Positions 16,877 to 25,267 of a stretch of DNA of 49,612 nt are shown one piece after another. The notes beneath the pieces were generated by a model. It saw only the letters and a program-made list of their open reading frames with translations, had not been told where the DNA came from and ran no database searches. The stretch's first letter is position 1; each line of letters begins with the position of its first letter. The DNA is from Desulfurococcales archaeon (GTDB lineage: Archaea; Thermoproteota; Thermoprotei_A; Sulfolobales; Acidilobaceae), in assembly GCA_015520195.1 (NCBI GenBank), contig WAQN01000050.1:1-49612 (forward strand), in the 5' to 3' direction. Both the position numbers and the translations under genes were made by a program.

Positions 16877-17597
16877 GCCCCTACTCCTCGCAGAGAGGCT
16901 TGCAACATCTGCTATTAGGATTATGGGTATACATGACTATAGGTTTGAGGTCAGGGATTTCAGAGAGCCGAGTTATAACCCTCTAGCCTGGACAATAGAA
17001 CAGGTACTAGAGGCTAGGAAGGAGTATCAGGGAGATTCAGTCAGAAGGATCGGAAACGTCATAGCCTGGCTAACCTCTATACTCCCAGATGTTGAGGTCT
17101 CAAAGTCTATCCCAATGAATATAGAGGTCCAAGTTCATGAGGCAGCTAAGAAGGCAGCAAAGGGGCTTACGGCCTTGGCGGGAGCTGTTAGGGACTACCT
17201 TACAGCTCCCACACTTAAGAGGTTGATCTACGCCACTGCGGTTATAGCGTTGGAGGCTAGTAGGGGTTGTAGTATAGAGCCTAGGCTTAGGAGTAGGAGG
17301 GACAGGCTTGAGTCTATAATGCTGAAGCTGGGGTTAATCATAGGCCTCTTATTCTCGATATTCTTCATTATAAGCATAGTATACGCGGCTAACCTAGTCC
17401 TAGCCCTCCTAATGATAGCTGCCATGGGATTCCTCTGGATAGCTGTGAGAAGGATAGGGGTAGAATACGCTTTATTGAACATAGAAATATCCTGGAGGGA
17501 GTGTAGGATGACTAGAAGAGAGGTAGCATCTATAATAGAAAGCCCCCCAGCACCAGAGTTAACTGCATTAAAGGAGCTCATATCAAAGAGCTCCTAA
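16860..17597 (+). CDS. Unknown membrane protein, partner of the preceding gene
   Basis: 245 residues beginning with a GTG inside the previous gene. The N-terminal ~150 residues are soluble and helix-rich (VHEAAKKAAKGLTALAGAVRDYL). Two adjacent membrane helices follow (LGLIIGLLFSIFFIISIVYAANLVLALLMIAAMGFLWIAV in outline), then a charged C-terminal tail. No family was recognised. Translational overlap with the upstream single-anchor protein suggests a two-component membrane complex. Its TAA overlaps the TAG of the convergent gene at 17594. Confidence 0.65.
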   Translation: MVIRDKPLLLAERLATSAIRIMGIHDYRFEVRDFREPSYNPLAWTIEQVLEARKEYQGDSVRRIGNVIAWLTSILPDVEVSKSIPMNIEVQVHEAAKKAAKGLTALAGAVRDYLTAPTLKRLIYATAVIALEASRGCSIEPRLRSRRDRLESIMLKLGLIIGLLFSIFFIISIVYAANLVLALLMIAAMGFLWIAVRRIGVEYALLNIEISWRECRMTRREVASIIESPPAPELTALKELISKSS

Positions 17598-17998
17598 TAG
17601 TCGATCTTAGCCCCGGTAGCCCAGTCTATGAATACCACCTCCTCCACACCTAGACCTCTGAGCTTAGATGCTGCATCATTTAATATGCGATTCCACACCT
17701 GCCAGTTGATGAACTTACAGAAGTAGCATGAGGGATCGCTACCAGTGAAGTCAATGACTATGTAGAGCGTCTTTTTGTCGAAACTAAGCCTCATCCTCTT
17801 CACAGCCCCAGAGCTCATCAAGTCAAAGTCATACCCAGGCACAATGACTTGAGATAGTACCTCCTCAGCCTTCTCAAGAACCTTGTAGTGCTCCTCATAT
17901 CCAGCAACTCTTATACCCATGGAATAACCTGGGCCAGAGGGCTTCTTATCCATAAGATCTCCATATATCATTTTCTTTATTTTATTAAAAATAGGCAT
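17594..17998 (-). CDS. Possible MIP18/DUF59-like small protein
   Basis: 134 residues. The C-terminal 90 residues follow the DUF59 (SufT/MIP18) pattern: a helix AEEVLSQVIVPGYDF, a strand pair SGAVKRMRLSFDKKTLYIVIDF, a loop with DPSCYFC, a helix, then VEEVVFIDWATG. The family helps assemble iron-sulfur clusters or bears metal-binding cysteines, and here two Cys are spaced CxxC in the loop. Similarity is at pattern level only, so an unrelated conserved archaeal protein is possible. It is monocistronic on the minus strand. Confidence 0.5.
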   Translation of the reverse strand: MPIFNKIKKMIYGDLMDKKPSGPGYSMGIRVAGYEEHYKVLEKAEEVLSQVIVPGYDFDLMSSGAVKRMRLSFDKKTLYIVIDFTGSDPSCYFCKFINWQVWNRILNDAASKLRGLGVEEVVFIDWATGAKIDY

Positions 17999-18143
17999 TG
18001 CTATACTACACCAGTTAATTGTTAGTGGTGTAACTAGAAGTTTTAATACCTTTACTATATATCCGTAGATATTAAATACTATTAATAATAAAATAATAAA
18101 AATGACTTTATAATGTGGAAACCGAGAGGTTAACTAAAAACAG

Positions 18144-20117
18144 CTATTCCTTCATTAGCTTCTTAAACTCCTCTATAGCGCTTCTAACTTCATCAACGGC
18201 TGATGGATCCTCCAGTGTAGTCACATCTCCCACTGGTTTACCGTGTAGTAGGGCTATCATTATTCTCCTCATTATCTTACCGCTCCTAGTCTTGGGTAGC
18301 TTGGAGACGAATAGGATCCTGCTCGGCACTGCTATTGGGCCTATCAGCTTTCTAACCTCCTCCTTTATCTCCTCCTCTAGCCTCTCGCTAGGCTCATATC
18401 CTGTCTTCAAGACTACGAAAGCCACTGGAACCTCACCCTTTATCGGGTCTGGCGCTCCGACTACTGCCGCCTCACTCACTGCTGGGTGGGATACTATAGC
18501 GTCCTCAAGTTCTATAGTGCCTAGCCTATGACCTGCCACGTTGAGTACCTCATCAGCGCGGCCTAGGAGCCAGAAGTAGCCGTCTTCATCTCTAACCGCA
18601 TAGTCTGCTGGATAGTAGATCCAGACTCCATCGCCAGGCCTGCTGAACATAGCCCAATAAGTCTTAATATACCTGTCCGGGTCTCCCCATATACCCATGA
18701 GCATGCCTGGCCATGGCTCCTTTATGACTAGTAATCCCTTCTCTCCTGGCTCAGCCTTCCTTCCGTCGGGGGTTAGGATGTCAGCCACTATACCTGGAAG
18801 TGGGTATGTTGCGCTGCCAGGCTTTAGGGGTACGAGTGATAAGCCTGGGGCAGGGGAGATCATTGCAGCGCCAGTTTCAGTCTGCCACCACGTATCTACT
18901 ATGGGAGCCCTGCCTCCCCCTATCTTCTTATAGTACCATCTCCATACCTCTGGGTTTATGGGTTCACCCACTGTGCCTAGTATTCTGATGGAAGATAGGT
19001 CATGCTTCTCTATCCACTTATCGCCATAGCGTAGTAATAGCCTAAGTAGTGTGGGGCTGGTGTAGAATACTGTAACGCTATACCTCTCAATCATACTCCA
19101 TATACGGTCTGGCTGAGGATAGTCTGGGGCTCCCTCATACATGACCTGAGTCTCTCCATGCATCAACGGACCATACACAATGTATGTATGCCCAGTTATC
19201 CAGCCTATGTCGGCAGCGCACCAGAATACGTCATCTGACCTCGGATCCCAGTTCCACTTGAATACGTTATAGACGTAAGTCATGTAACCGCCTACACTAT
19301 GCATTATACCCTTAGGCCTCCCAGTGGTACCACTGGTATAGAGTATAAAGAGCACGTCATCAGACTTTCTTGGCACAGGTTTAACGTAAGCCTTCACGGG
19401 AGCCTCATTTACCAGATCATGATACCAGTAGTCTCTCCCCTCTACCATGTTTACATCTACTCCAGCCCTCCTAACAACGACTACTTTCTCCACTCTCACA
19501 CCTCTATCCTCAGCTAGCTTGACAGCCTCATCCGCCGCCTTCTTGAGCTCAATCACCCTACCCCTCCTATAGAAGCCATCAGCAGTTATCAAGACCCTAG
19601 CCCTTGCATCAACTATCCTATCAGCCAGCGCTGACGAGCTGAAGCCTGAGAACACAACGCTGTGTATCCCTCCAAGCCTCGTTACAGCTAGCATAGACAC
19701 GGGAAGCTCAGGGATCATTGGGAGATAGATGGTTACTGCATCACCCTCCTTGACCCCCACGAGTTCCCTAAGGGCCCAAGCAAACCTATTCACTTCAACG
19801 TACAAGTCATAATATGATATAACCCTCCTATCCCCAGGCTCTCCCTCCCAGTAATAAGCTACTTTATTAGCAGTACTAGTCCCAATCCACTTGTCAAGGG
19901 CGTTCAAGTTAATATTGGTGTAGCCACCCTTAAACCACCTATAAAATGGCGGGTTAGAGCGGTCGAGCACCTGATCCCATGTCTTAATCCATATCAGCTC
20001 CCTAGCCCTCTCATCCCAGAACCTCTCAATATCCTCAATACTCTTCCTATAATATTCTAAATACCTATCCTTGTCAGGAACATAAACCTCTGAGAATGGA
20101 AGCGCCTCCTCTGACAT
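18144..20117 (-). CDS. acs: Acetyl-CoA synthetase (AMP-forming)
   Basis: 657 residues, the usual length. Adenylate-forming motif YTSGTTGRPKG is at residues 260-270, WWQTETG follows in the middle, the hinge region reads YFWLLGRADEVLNVAGHRLGT, and the catalytic lysine lies in RSGKIMRR near the C-terminus. It converts acetate, ATP and CoA to acetyl-CoA, AMP and pyrophosphate, allowing acetate or propionate assimilation. The ATG at 20117 has GGGGTGAT six bases upstream, a strong ribosome-binding site. Close relatives sometimes prefer propionate or 3-hydroxypropionate, and specificity cannot be read here. Single-gene unit. Confidence 0.95.
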   Translation of the reverse strand: MSEEALPFSEVYVPDKDRYLEYYRKSIEDIERFWDERARELIWIKTWDQVLDRSNPPFYRWFKGGYTNINLNALDKWIGTSTANKVAYYWEGEPGDRRVISYYDLYVEVNRFAWALRELVGVKEGDAVTIYLPMIPELPVSMLAVTRLGGIHSVVFSGFSSSALADRIVDARARVLITADGFYRRGRVIELKKAADEAVKLAEDRGVRVEKVVVVRRAGVDVNMVEGRDYWYHDLVNEAPVKAYVKPVPRKSDDVLFILYTSGTTGRPKGIMHSVGGYMTYVYNVFKWNWDPRSDDVFWCAADIGWITGHTYIVYGPLMHGETQVMYEGAPDYPQPDRIWSMIERYSVTVFYTSPTLLRLLLRYGDKWIEKHDLSSIRILGTVGEPINPEVWRWYYKKIGGGRAPIVDTWWQTETGAAMISPAPGLSLVPLKPGSATYPLPGIVADILTPDGRKAEPGEKGLLVIKEPWPGMLMGIWGDPDRYIKTYWAMFSRPGDGVWIYYPADYAVRDEDGYFWLLGRADEVLNVAGHRLGTIELEDAIVSHPAVSEAAVVGAPDPIKGEVPVAFVVLKTGYEPSERLEEEIKEEVRKLIGPIAVPSRILFVSKLPKTRSGKIMRRIMIALLHGKPVGDVTTLEDPSAVDEVRSAIEEFKKLMKE

Positions 20118-20597
20118 AACGGATCACCCCCCATTAGAGGGACGCAAACCGTTAATCGAGATATAACTAGGAGATATTAAAATCTTAATTTAAACCTTAA
20201 AACAATCTCACCACGATACCAGATTTTATCATTTATAGACGCAGATGATAGCATGTTACTTTTGATGTTATAACAGAGCTTAATCTGATTTTTAGGTACT
20301 CTAGGTTGCCGCCTATAGAGTTTTAAAAGCTTGTAGAGTAGAATGCTGTGGTATCACTTTTACTCTAAACCTATAGCTATTGAGGAGAAATGCCTGAAGT
20401 AAAGACTTAATAATTATGGGTTACTAATACTATGTAGGCTTTAGAGTATTTAAAGAACTTGGCATTGAAGTTGTATATGTGTCTCTAGTAGATCGAGTTT
20501 AGGAAAAGCAAGATCCATAATTATATACATGAATATATTAACTTTATAAACTTAATTAAAGAATAAATAGAGGAGTTGGCTTATATGGTGGCCAACA
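20118..20597. other. Divergent intergenic region between acs and the VOC gene
   Basis: Holds the acs promoter on the minus strand (A/T-rich TTTAAATTAAG complement near 20180-20195) and the VOC-gene promoter on the plus strand (CTTTATAAAC near 20538-20546). Nothing else was recognised. Confidence 0.5.
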
Positions 20598-20954
20598 ATG
20601 AATATACGTTTAAGAACAATACTTATACCAGTTGAAGATCTAGAGAGGGAGTTGTTATTCTGGGAAAGACTGGGCTTAAGGTTATTGTCTAGAGAAGACG
20701 GCTACGTTAGGTTTGAGGCGTCACCTGGAGTTGTATTAGCTCTATGGGAAACGAAGGATCAGAATAAAAGGGAAGTGGAGCTTAAGTTCCTAGTAGACAA
20801 TATAGAGGAAGCTTACAAGGAGCTCTCTAAGAGGGGAGTGGAGTTCTTAGGCTCTATAAGGACCGAAGAGGATGGCTTTAAATGGGCTATATTTAAGGAT
20901 CCCGAAGGACGCATATATACTTTGATGGAGTTTCCTGGAACAAGTAAACCGTAG
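20598..20954 (+). CDS. Glyoxalase/VOC-superfamily protein
   Basis: 118 residues with the paired beta-alpha-beta-beta-beta layout. The first half is RTILIPVEDLERELLFWERLGLRLLSREDGYVRF, the second LKFLVDNIEEAYKELSKRGVEFLG, ending DGFKWAIFKDPEGRIYTLME with a terminal Glu that is a common metal ligand. Members include lactoylglutathione lyase, dioxygenases and resistance proteins. The expected first-half metal ligand (His) is absent, with R-T-I in its place, so function is open. A GAGGAG ribosome-binding site lies at about 20571. Confidence 0.8.
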   Translation: MNIRLRTILIPVEDLERELLFWERLGLRLLSREDGYVRFEASPGVVLALWETKDQNKREVELKFLVDNIEEAYKELSKRGVEFLGSIRTEEDGFKWAIFKDPEGRIYTLMEFPGTSKP

Positions 20955-21468
20955 CCATATACGATCGAGACCACTAAAGATCGATATATCCTTTTTTAGA
21001 TGCTAATTACTGGCTAAACTATCCTAGAATCGTGGCTATCCACTATTTTGCTAGAGAACTCTTCCTCACACTGTCCTTAGCTTCTCAATGCATTTTCTTC
21101 ATAACCTTGTTTCTTCGCTCTTTGTATATTATTTCCCTTATACCCTTATAAGAGCTCACTGTAGCTCCTTGGATTATAGTGGCATGGTTGTCCTTTTGAA
21201 GGGTTGAACGTTGATACCTTAAACATGGTTATCCTCATTTAGTAGGCTTAAGCTAGCTGAGTGGATACTCCTTTAGTGGGTTGCTCATAGTGTTATACTA
21301 TACATTTGAGGAATGGGAGGGAATGTGTATAGACATATCATTTTAATTAGTATTTTAGGCTTACCTCTTGAACTGCCCTGATAATAAAGGAAGCTATACT
21401 ATAGTATTACCTTGCAATCCTATTCTAATCATGGTAGTGTGACTATTCTATTCCTTGGGGGTATCGAG
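20955..21468. other. Intergenic region
   Basis: About 500 bases between the VOC gene and the small plus-strand gene at 21469. Apart from the T-run near its start I see no gene, RNA or notable repeat. Confidence 0.5.
20962..20997 (+). terminator. Possible terminator after the VOC gene
   Basis: A five-base stem CGATC (20962-20966)/GATCG (20979-20983) is followed by a T6 run at 20992-20997, just downstream of the stop codon. Archaeal termination relies mostly on the T-run. Weak evidence. Confidence 0.3.
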
Positions 21469-21795
21469 ATGAAAGGTAACAAGGGGCTATGGTTCTTAGC
21501 AGAGGAGGATGCTGAGCGGCTAAGGAGGATGGCTAGGAGGAGTAGGAATCCGCATGTGGCCGCTGTACTGTTACTAGCCTCTCAGACGCTTCATGACTTC
21601 TCATTGGATGCTATAAGGGGTTCTGTATCCAACGACGTGTTGATTAGGCTTGAGAGTCTTGAGAGGCTGTTTAAGTTATATGGCCTGCCAGCAGGGCTGA
21701 TCTCAAAGTATAGGAGAGCAGCTTTGAAGTTGAGTTTGCCGTCTTTGCTAGAGGGTGTTCCTAGCATGGGTGAGCCCTTGGGGATGCCTATATGA
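21469..21795 (+). CDS. Unknown small helical protein
   Basis: 108 residues from the ATG at 21469, chosen over an upstream TTG because GGGGGT lies a few bases before it. The composition is Leu/Arg-rich and helical (LAEEDAERLRRMARRSRNPHVAAVLLLASQTL), with no membrane segment or motif that I recognise. Its last ~48 bases overlap, tail to tail, the end of the minus-strand gene at 21748. Existence is likely, function unknown. Confidence 0.5.
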   Translation: MKGNKGLWFLAEEDAERLRRMARRSRNPHVAAVLLLASQTLHDFSLDAIRGSVSNDVLIRLESLERLFKLYGLPAGLISKYRRAALKLSLPSLLEGVPSMGEPLGMPI

Positions 21796-22305
21796 GCATT
21801 CCTCCAGGGTGAATACTACACTCTCGTACCCGTCTATCTTGGTGCCTCTGTTTACCTTAATTATGGCTATATTGCTTTTCAAGGTTACTTCACCTGGACT
21901 CTCTATTGCCTCTATTCTTATACATGGCTGTGCAATCCAGTATACTGTGTAGGGATATTCCGCTTGGGTGGGTTCATAGAAGTTCTCATATATGTTCCTA
22001 CCTATACGTGGCCTGTAGGGAATTGTAGTGTAGAATGTTACGCTGACTCTTCCCTTGTTTTCCCGTATCTCTATTGAGGCGTTTTCAACTCTAGGCCTGA
22101 CGTCTAGACCGTTTATTATGACTCTCTCTTCATCCATTAATTCCTGCATATTCCTCCTTAAAGTATCCTCTTCCTTGGCTAGCAGGTCTGGCTTGCTTGA
22201 GAGGCTTGCATATTCTCCTTCTTCATCTATGTAGTCGAATACTATGATATAATGTATCAATCCGTGTGTCACTATGAAGAATCCCTGGCCGTATACTGGA
22301 ATCAA
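21748..22305 (-). CDS. Unknown protein, second gene of a two-gene unit
   Basis: 185 residues, mostly predicted beta with a charged helical insert (LAKEEDTLRRNMQELMDEERVII). The opening GQGFFIVTHGLIHYIIVFDYIDEEG and the central VTFYTTIPYRPRIGRNIYENFY have no match that I recognise. It begins seven bases after the 96-residue gene upstream, so both are probably one operon. It may be a lineage-specific structural or nucleic-acid-binding protein; no function assigned. Confidence 0.55.
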   Translation of the reverse strand: MIPVYGQGFFIVTHGLIHYIIVFDYIDEEGEYASLSSKPDLLAKEEDTLRRNMQELMDEERVIINGLDVRPRVENASIEIRENKGRVSVTFYTTIPYRPRIGRNIYENFYEPTQAEYPYTVYWIAQPCIRIEAIESPGEVTLKSNIAIIKVNRGTKIDGYESVVFTLEECSYRHPQGLTHARNTL

Positions 22306-22311
22306 GTCACC

Positions 22312-22602
22312 TTACCCTCGCTCCTTCAGTTTAACTCTGAATACGCCGATCTTGACGTGCTCCTCGTCCGTATCAATTACTTTTTTGAGTTCTGCCTCTA
22401 TACCATATTCAGCCATTACGTATGCTAGATCCTCTATCCAATCTACTATACCGCAAGACTCACAGAATGTGCCCTCAAATGCTACTACCACCTCTTCACC
22501 GCTAGTCCTTATTAGATGCGCTGTAGCCTCGGGAGATCTGTATCTATTGTAGAGCTCTATAGACTCTCTTATCAGAGCCAGTACTCTAGCCTGCATACTC
22601 AT
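22312..22602 (-). CDS. Unknown 96-residue protein with CxxC
   Basis: A small alpha/beta protein: an N-terminal helix (MQARVLALIRESIELYNRY), strand EEVVVAFEGTFCESCG with a CxxC, a helix (VDWIEDLAYVMAEYGIEAEL), then EEHVKIGVFRVKL. The strand-CxxC-helix arrangement is compatible with a small metal-binding or redox fold, but no family is recognised. First gene of a two-gene unit, divergent from the DUF5518-like membrane gene. Confidence 0.6.
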   Translation of the reverse strand: MSMQARVLALIRESIELYNRYRSPEATAHLIRTSGEEVVVAFEGTFCESCGIVDWIEDLAYVMAEYGIEAELKKVIDTDEEHVKIGVFRVKLKERG

Positions 22603-22655
22603 TTAAACCCCCATTAGGTAGCTTCTAACCATGGAAGGTTATAATTCCAGTTTAG

Positions 22656-23000
22656 GTGTATTCGATGGGGAACATCATACTCGCCGTGATAATAGGGTTC
22701 CTAGCTATGGTGACGGTAGGCGTGGCCCTACCAGTAATAGGCCCTATACTGGCAGGATTACTAGCTGGAATAATAGCGGGTGAGAGCCCGCTTAGAGGCA
22801 TGACGGCAGGATTCACTGCGGGGATTATAGGCGCAGTTATCTTTAAGATACTCCTAGCGGTGATAGGATTCATAATAGCTGGGCCTATAGGAGCGATAGC
22901 TGGATTCATAATAGGTATGGCCCTGATAATACTATCACTTTACCTGGCAATACTAGGAGCTATAGGAGGAGCAATCGGAGGACTACTATCAAGAAGATAG
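22656..23000 (+). CDS. Small Gly/Ile-rich membrane protein, DUF5518-like
   Basis: 114 residues, four hydrophobic segments rich in Gly, Ala and Ile (for example GPILAGLLAGIIAGE and IIAGPIGAIAGFIIGMAL), ending in a short basic RR. This resembles archaeal DUF5518 and glycine-zipper membrane proteins of unknown role. The frame begins at GTG 22656; ATG 22665 with AGGTG upstream is an equal or better start. Its stop codon overlaps the last bases of the oppositely oriented RNase P RNA gene, so it was evidently constrained at its 3' end. Confidence 0.7.
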   Translation: MYSMGNIILAVIIGFLAMVTVGVALPVIGPILAGLLAGIIAGESPLRGMTAGFTAGIIGAVIFKILLAVIGFIIAGPIGAIAGFIIGMALIILSLYLAILGAIGGAIGGLLSRR

Positions 23001-23336
23001 GCCAGCCACCCCTATAACCCGCCTTCTGTACTACAACGGCATTAGACTAAGCGGACACCCCCAGGGGCATCGCGCGGCGCCTCATAGCCCCCGGGGCCTT
23101 GCTCCGCTAGGGCCAGCCGTTTCAACGCATCCCCCACCCTCTACGGCGGATTACTGCCCAGCTGTTACCAGCTGGGCCTTGCCGCCTCATACTCACTGGG
23201 TGGGGGCCGTCTCGTTTCTGTGCTGTTGCCACGGGTTTCACCCGTGCCCCTTGCGGGGCCTAGCTGCCGCGGGGAGGGCGGAGTTTCCTTAGGCCCTTTG
23301 GCGGGCCCATGGGCCGTTAGGGGTGGCTGGCCTATC
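22996..23336 (-). ncRNA. rnpB: RNase P RNA (archaeal, full-length)
   Basis: The catalytic RNA that matures tRNA 5' ends. The transcript ends pair perfectly over 19 bases (23336-23318 with 23014-22996), forming helix P1. Just inside are the universal P4 strands: GGAAACTCCGCC (conserved region I, about 23288-23277) and ACAGAAGGCGGGTTA (conserved region V, about 23029-23015). Between them lie ACAGAAACGA, CAGCTGGTAACAGCTGGGC and GTTGAAACGG, which fit the specificity-domain helices and conserved single-stranded regions. At about 341 nt it retains the specificity domain, unlike the short type of Thermoproteaceae. GC content far above the surroundings, as expected in a thermophile. Its 5' end begins five bases after the stop codon of the sugar ABC ATPase. 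Confidence 0.95.
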
Positions 23337-23341
23337 CGTTA

Positions 23342-24433
23342 TTATTTCTTGGTTGTGTTGAGCTTTATCTTGGTTCCGGTTTTGCTGTCGAAGAAGTGTA
23401 TGTGTTTTTCTTCTATGTATATCTTTGTTCTAGTTCCTATATTAACGTGTTCTGGAAGGCTTGTTGTCTTTGCTACGAGTATTGTGTCTCCTACTTTTAC
23501 GTGTACTATGTAGTCTGCTCCTAGGTTCTCTATGAAGTCTATTATTCCCTCCATCTCCACGTGGGGTCCTGAGGGTTTATCTCCTATCTGTATCTTCTCC
23601 GGTCTGACTCCGATGACTATGTTGCCGCCTGTTAACGTGCTTGGCTGATTCGATAATTTAATCTCATATCCTGGTATCTCTATCACGCCATCTACTACTC
23701 TAGCTTTTATCAGGTTCATCTGCGGGGAGCCTATGAATCCTGCTACGAATGTATTAGCTGGATCATCATAGACTTCTTGGGGGGAGCCGACCTGCATTAT
23801 CTGGCCCTCGCTCATAACCGCTATCCTATCAGCTATGACCATAGCCTCCGTCTGGTCGTGTGTCACGTATACCATGGTCACTCCAACCTTCCTCTGTAGC
23901 TTCTTTATCTCGCTCCTCATCTTAACCCTCAATAGTGCATCTAGGTTACTCAAAGGCTCATCCATTAGTAGGACCTCTGGTTCAACGACTATAGCCCTTG
24001 CAACAGCTACCCTCTGCCTCTGCCCTCCACTGAGCTGGTGGGGATACCTGTCCAACAATTCCTCTATCTGTAAGAGCTCGGCTGCCCATTTAACTCTCCT
24101 CCTAATCTCCTCGTCCCTAACCTTCTTTATCTTCAATGGAAATGCTATGTTATCGTAGACCTTCATGTGAGGCCAGACAGCATATGACTGGAATACCATT
24201 GATATATTCCTGTCCTTTGGAGGCAGATTAGTGACTTCTCTATCGTCAAAGAAAACTCGGCCCTCGGTAGGCTTCTCAAGCCCAGCTATTATCCTAAGGG
24301 TAGTAGTCTTACCACAACCACTAGGGCCGAGGAGAACCATTATCTCTCCATCCCTTATCTCAAGATTTATCCCTTTAAGGGCAGTCGTCCTCCCAAACCT
24401 CTTCACTATACCCTCAAGCCTCACCCCAGCCAT
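23342..24433 (-). CDS. Sugar ABC transporter ATP-binding protein (MalK/UgpC/GlcV type)
   Basis: 363 residues. Walker A GPSGCGKTT is at 36-44, signature LSGGQRQR at 134-141, Walker B VLLMDEP at 154-160, followed by the C-terminal TOBE/OB domain with IVIGVRPEKI. Members of the CUT1/CUT2-type family hydrolyse ATP for oligosaccharide or monosaccharide import. It is the last protein gene of a four-gene minus-strand operon (binding protein, two permeases, ATPase). Its TAA stop is followed by only five bases before rnpB. Confidence 0.94.
   Translation of the reverse strand: MAGVRLEGIVKRFGRTTALKGINLEIRDGEIMVLLGPSGCGKTTTLRIIAGLEKPTEGRVFFDDREVTNLPPKDRNISMVFQSYAVWPHMKVYDNIAFPLKIKKVRDEEIRRRVKWAAELLQIEELLDRYPHQLSGGQRQRVAVARAIVVEPEVLLMDEPLSNLDALLRVKMRSEIKKLQRKVGVTMVYVTHDQTEAMVIADRIAVMSEGQIMQVGSPQEVYDDPANTFVAGFIGSPQMNLIKARVVDGVIEIPGYEIKLSNQPSTLTGGNIVIGVRPEKIQIGDKPSGPHVEMEGIIDFIENLGADYIVHVKVGDTILVAKTTSLPEHVNIGTRTKIYIEEKHIHFFDSKTGTKIKLNTTKK
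23363..23370 (-). promoter_or_regulatory. Candidate TATA box of rnpB inside the upstream coding region
   Basis: AGATAAAG on the minus strand lies 27-34 bases before the RNA 5' end, the normal TATA distance, within the last codons of the ABC ATPase gene. Without it the RNA would have to be processed from the transporter mRNA. Confidence 0.4.
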
Positions 24434-24442
24434 GCCCTTGGA

Positions 24443-25267
24443 TCACCTCACAGTTATACCCCACATGGTCACTAGGTATCTCCTAGCAACAAATACAAAC
24501 ACTAGGGCTGGAGCCACTATTATGAAGTTAGCGGCGAACTTGAAAAAGTCAGGTGCAGCCAACGCCGATGTAAGTATGAAGGCTGGTAGGGTTCTATTCG
24601 TTAGTGTGAGGACTGCTGCTATGAATACCTCATTCCATGAGAGTAGGAATGTGAACATGGCAGCAGCTGCCAGTCCGGGTAGTGCTAGGGGTATTGTTAT
24701 TCTCAGGAACACACCTATTGGTGATAGGCCGAATACCATGCCAGCCTCCTCCAGGTCTCTAGGGACCCCTGCGAAGACGCTTGATGTTATGAGGACTACG
24801 AATGGCAGAGCCATTGCTGTGTGTGCAAGTGCTACGCCGACTAGCGTGTCACTTAGACCTATCCTTATATATAAGGCCACTAGTGGAACCGCTATTATCA
24901 TTACCGGGAACATCCTCATGCCTATTAGGGCAAGCTTCAACGCATCCCTTCCAGGGAAGACGTATTTAGCGAATGCATAGCCTGCTGGTAGTCCTAGGAG
25001 GAAGCTTAATGCGACGGTGAGTAATGCTACTATAACGCTATTCTTTACAGCATACAAGGCCCCAGCCTCGAAGAGTAGGAACCTGATCTGCTCTAGGCTA
25101 TAACTCAATGGTATGGGGGTTCTCTCGTATAATGCCGTCCTCTCGGAGAAAGCGTAGAGGATTGATATGACTAGTGGGACTCCTATCCATGATACTATGA
25201 GTACTGCTGCCCAGGCCTTAACTACACCCTTAAGCCTCTCTCCCAAGGTATAGGTATGAATGGTCAT
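24443..25267 (-). CDS. Sugar ABC transporter permease (MalG type)
   Basis: 274 residues, six hydrophobic segments. The coupling loop EEAGMVFGLSPIGVFLRITIPLALPGLAAAAMF carries the EAA motif of CUT1 permeases. It pairs with the preceding MalF-type permease to form the membrane channel. The start overlaps the previous gene's stop by four bases. Confidence 0.92.
   Translation of the reverse strand: MTIHTYTLGERLKGVVKAWAAVLIVSWIGVPLVISILYAFSERTALYERTPIPLSYSLEQIRFLLFEAGALYAVKNSVIVALLTVALSFLLGLPAGYAFAKYVFPGRDALKLALIGMRMFPVMIIAVPLVALYIRIGLSDTLVGVALAHTAMALPFVVLITSSVFAGVPRDLEEAGMVFGLSPIGVFLRITIPLALPGLAAAAMFTFLLSWNEVFIAAVLTLTNRTLPAFILTSALAAPDFFKFAANFIIVAPALVFVFVARRYLVTMWGITVR

Noticed and set aside
22652-22909. 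Ile/Pro-rich minus-strand frame opposite the DUF5518-like gene
   Set aside because: A mirror-frame artefact of the Gly/Ala/Ile-rich coding strand.
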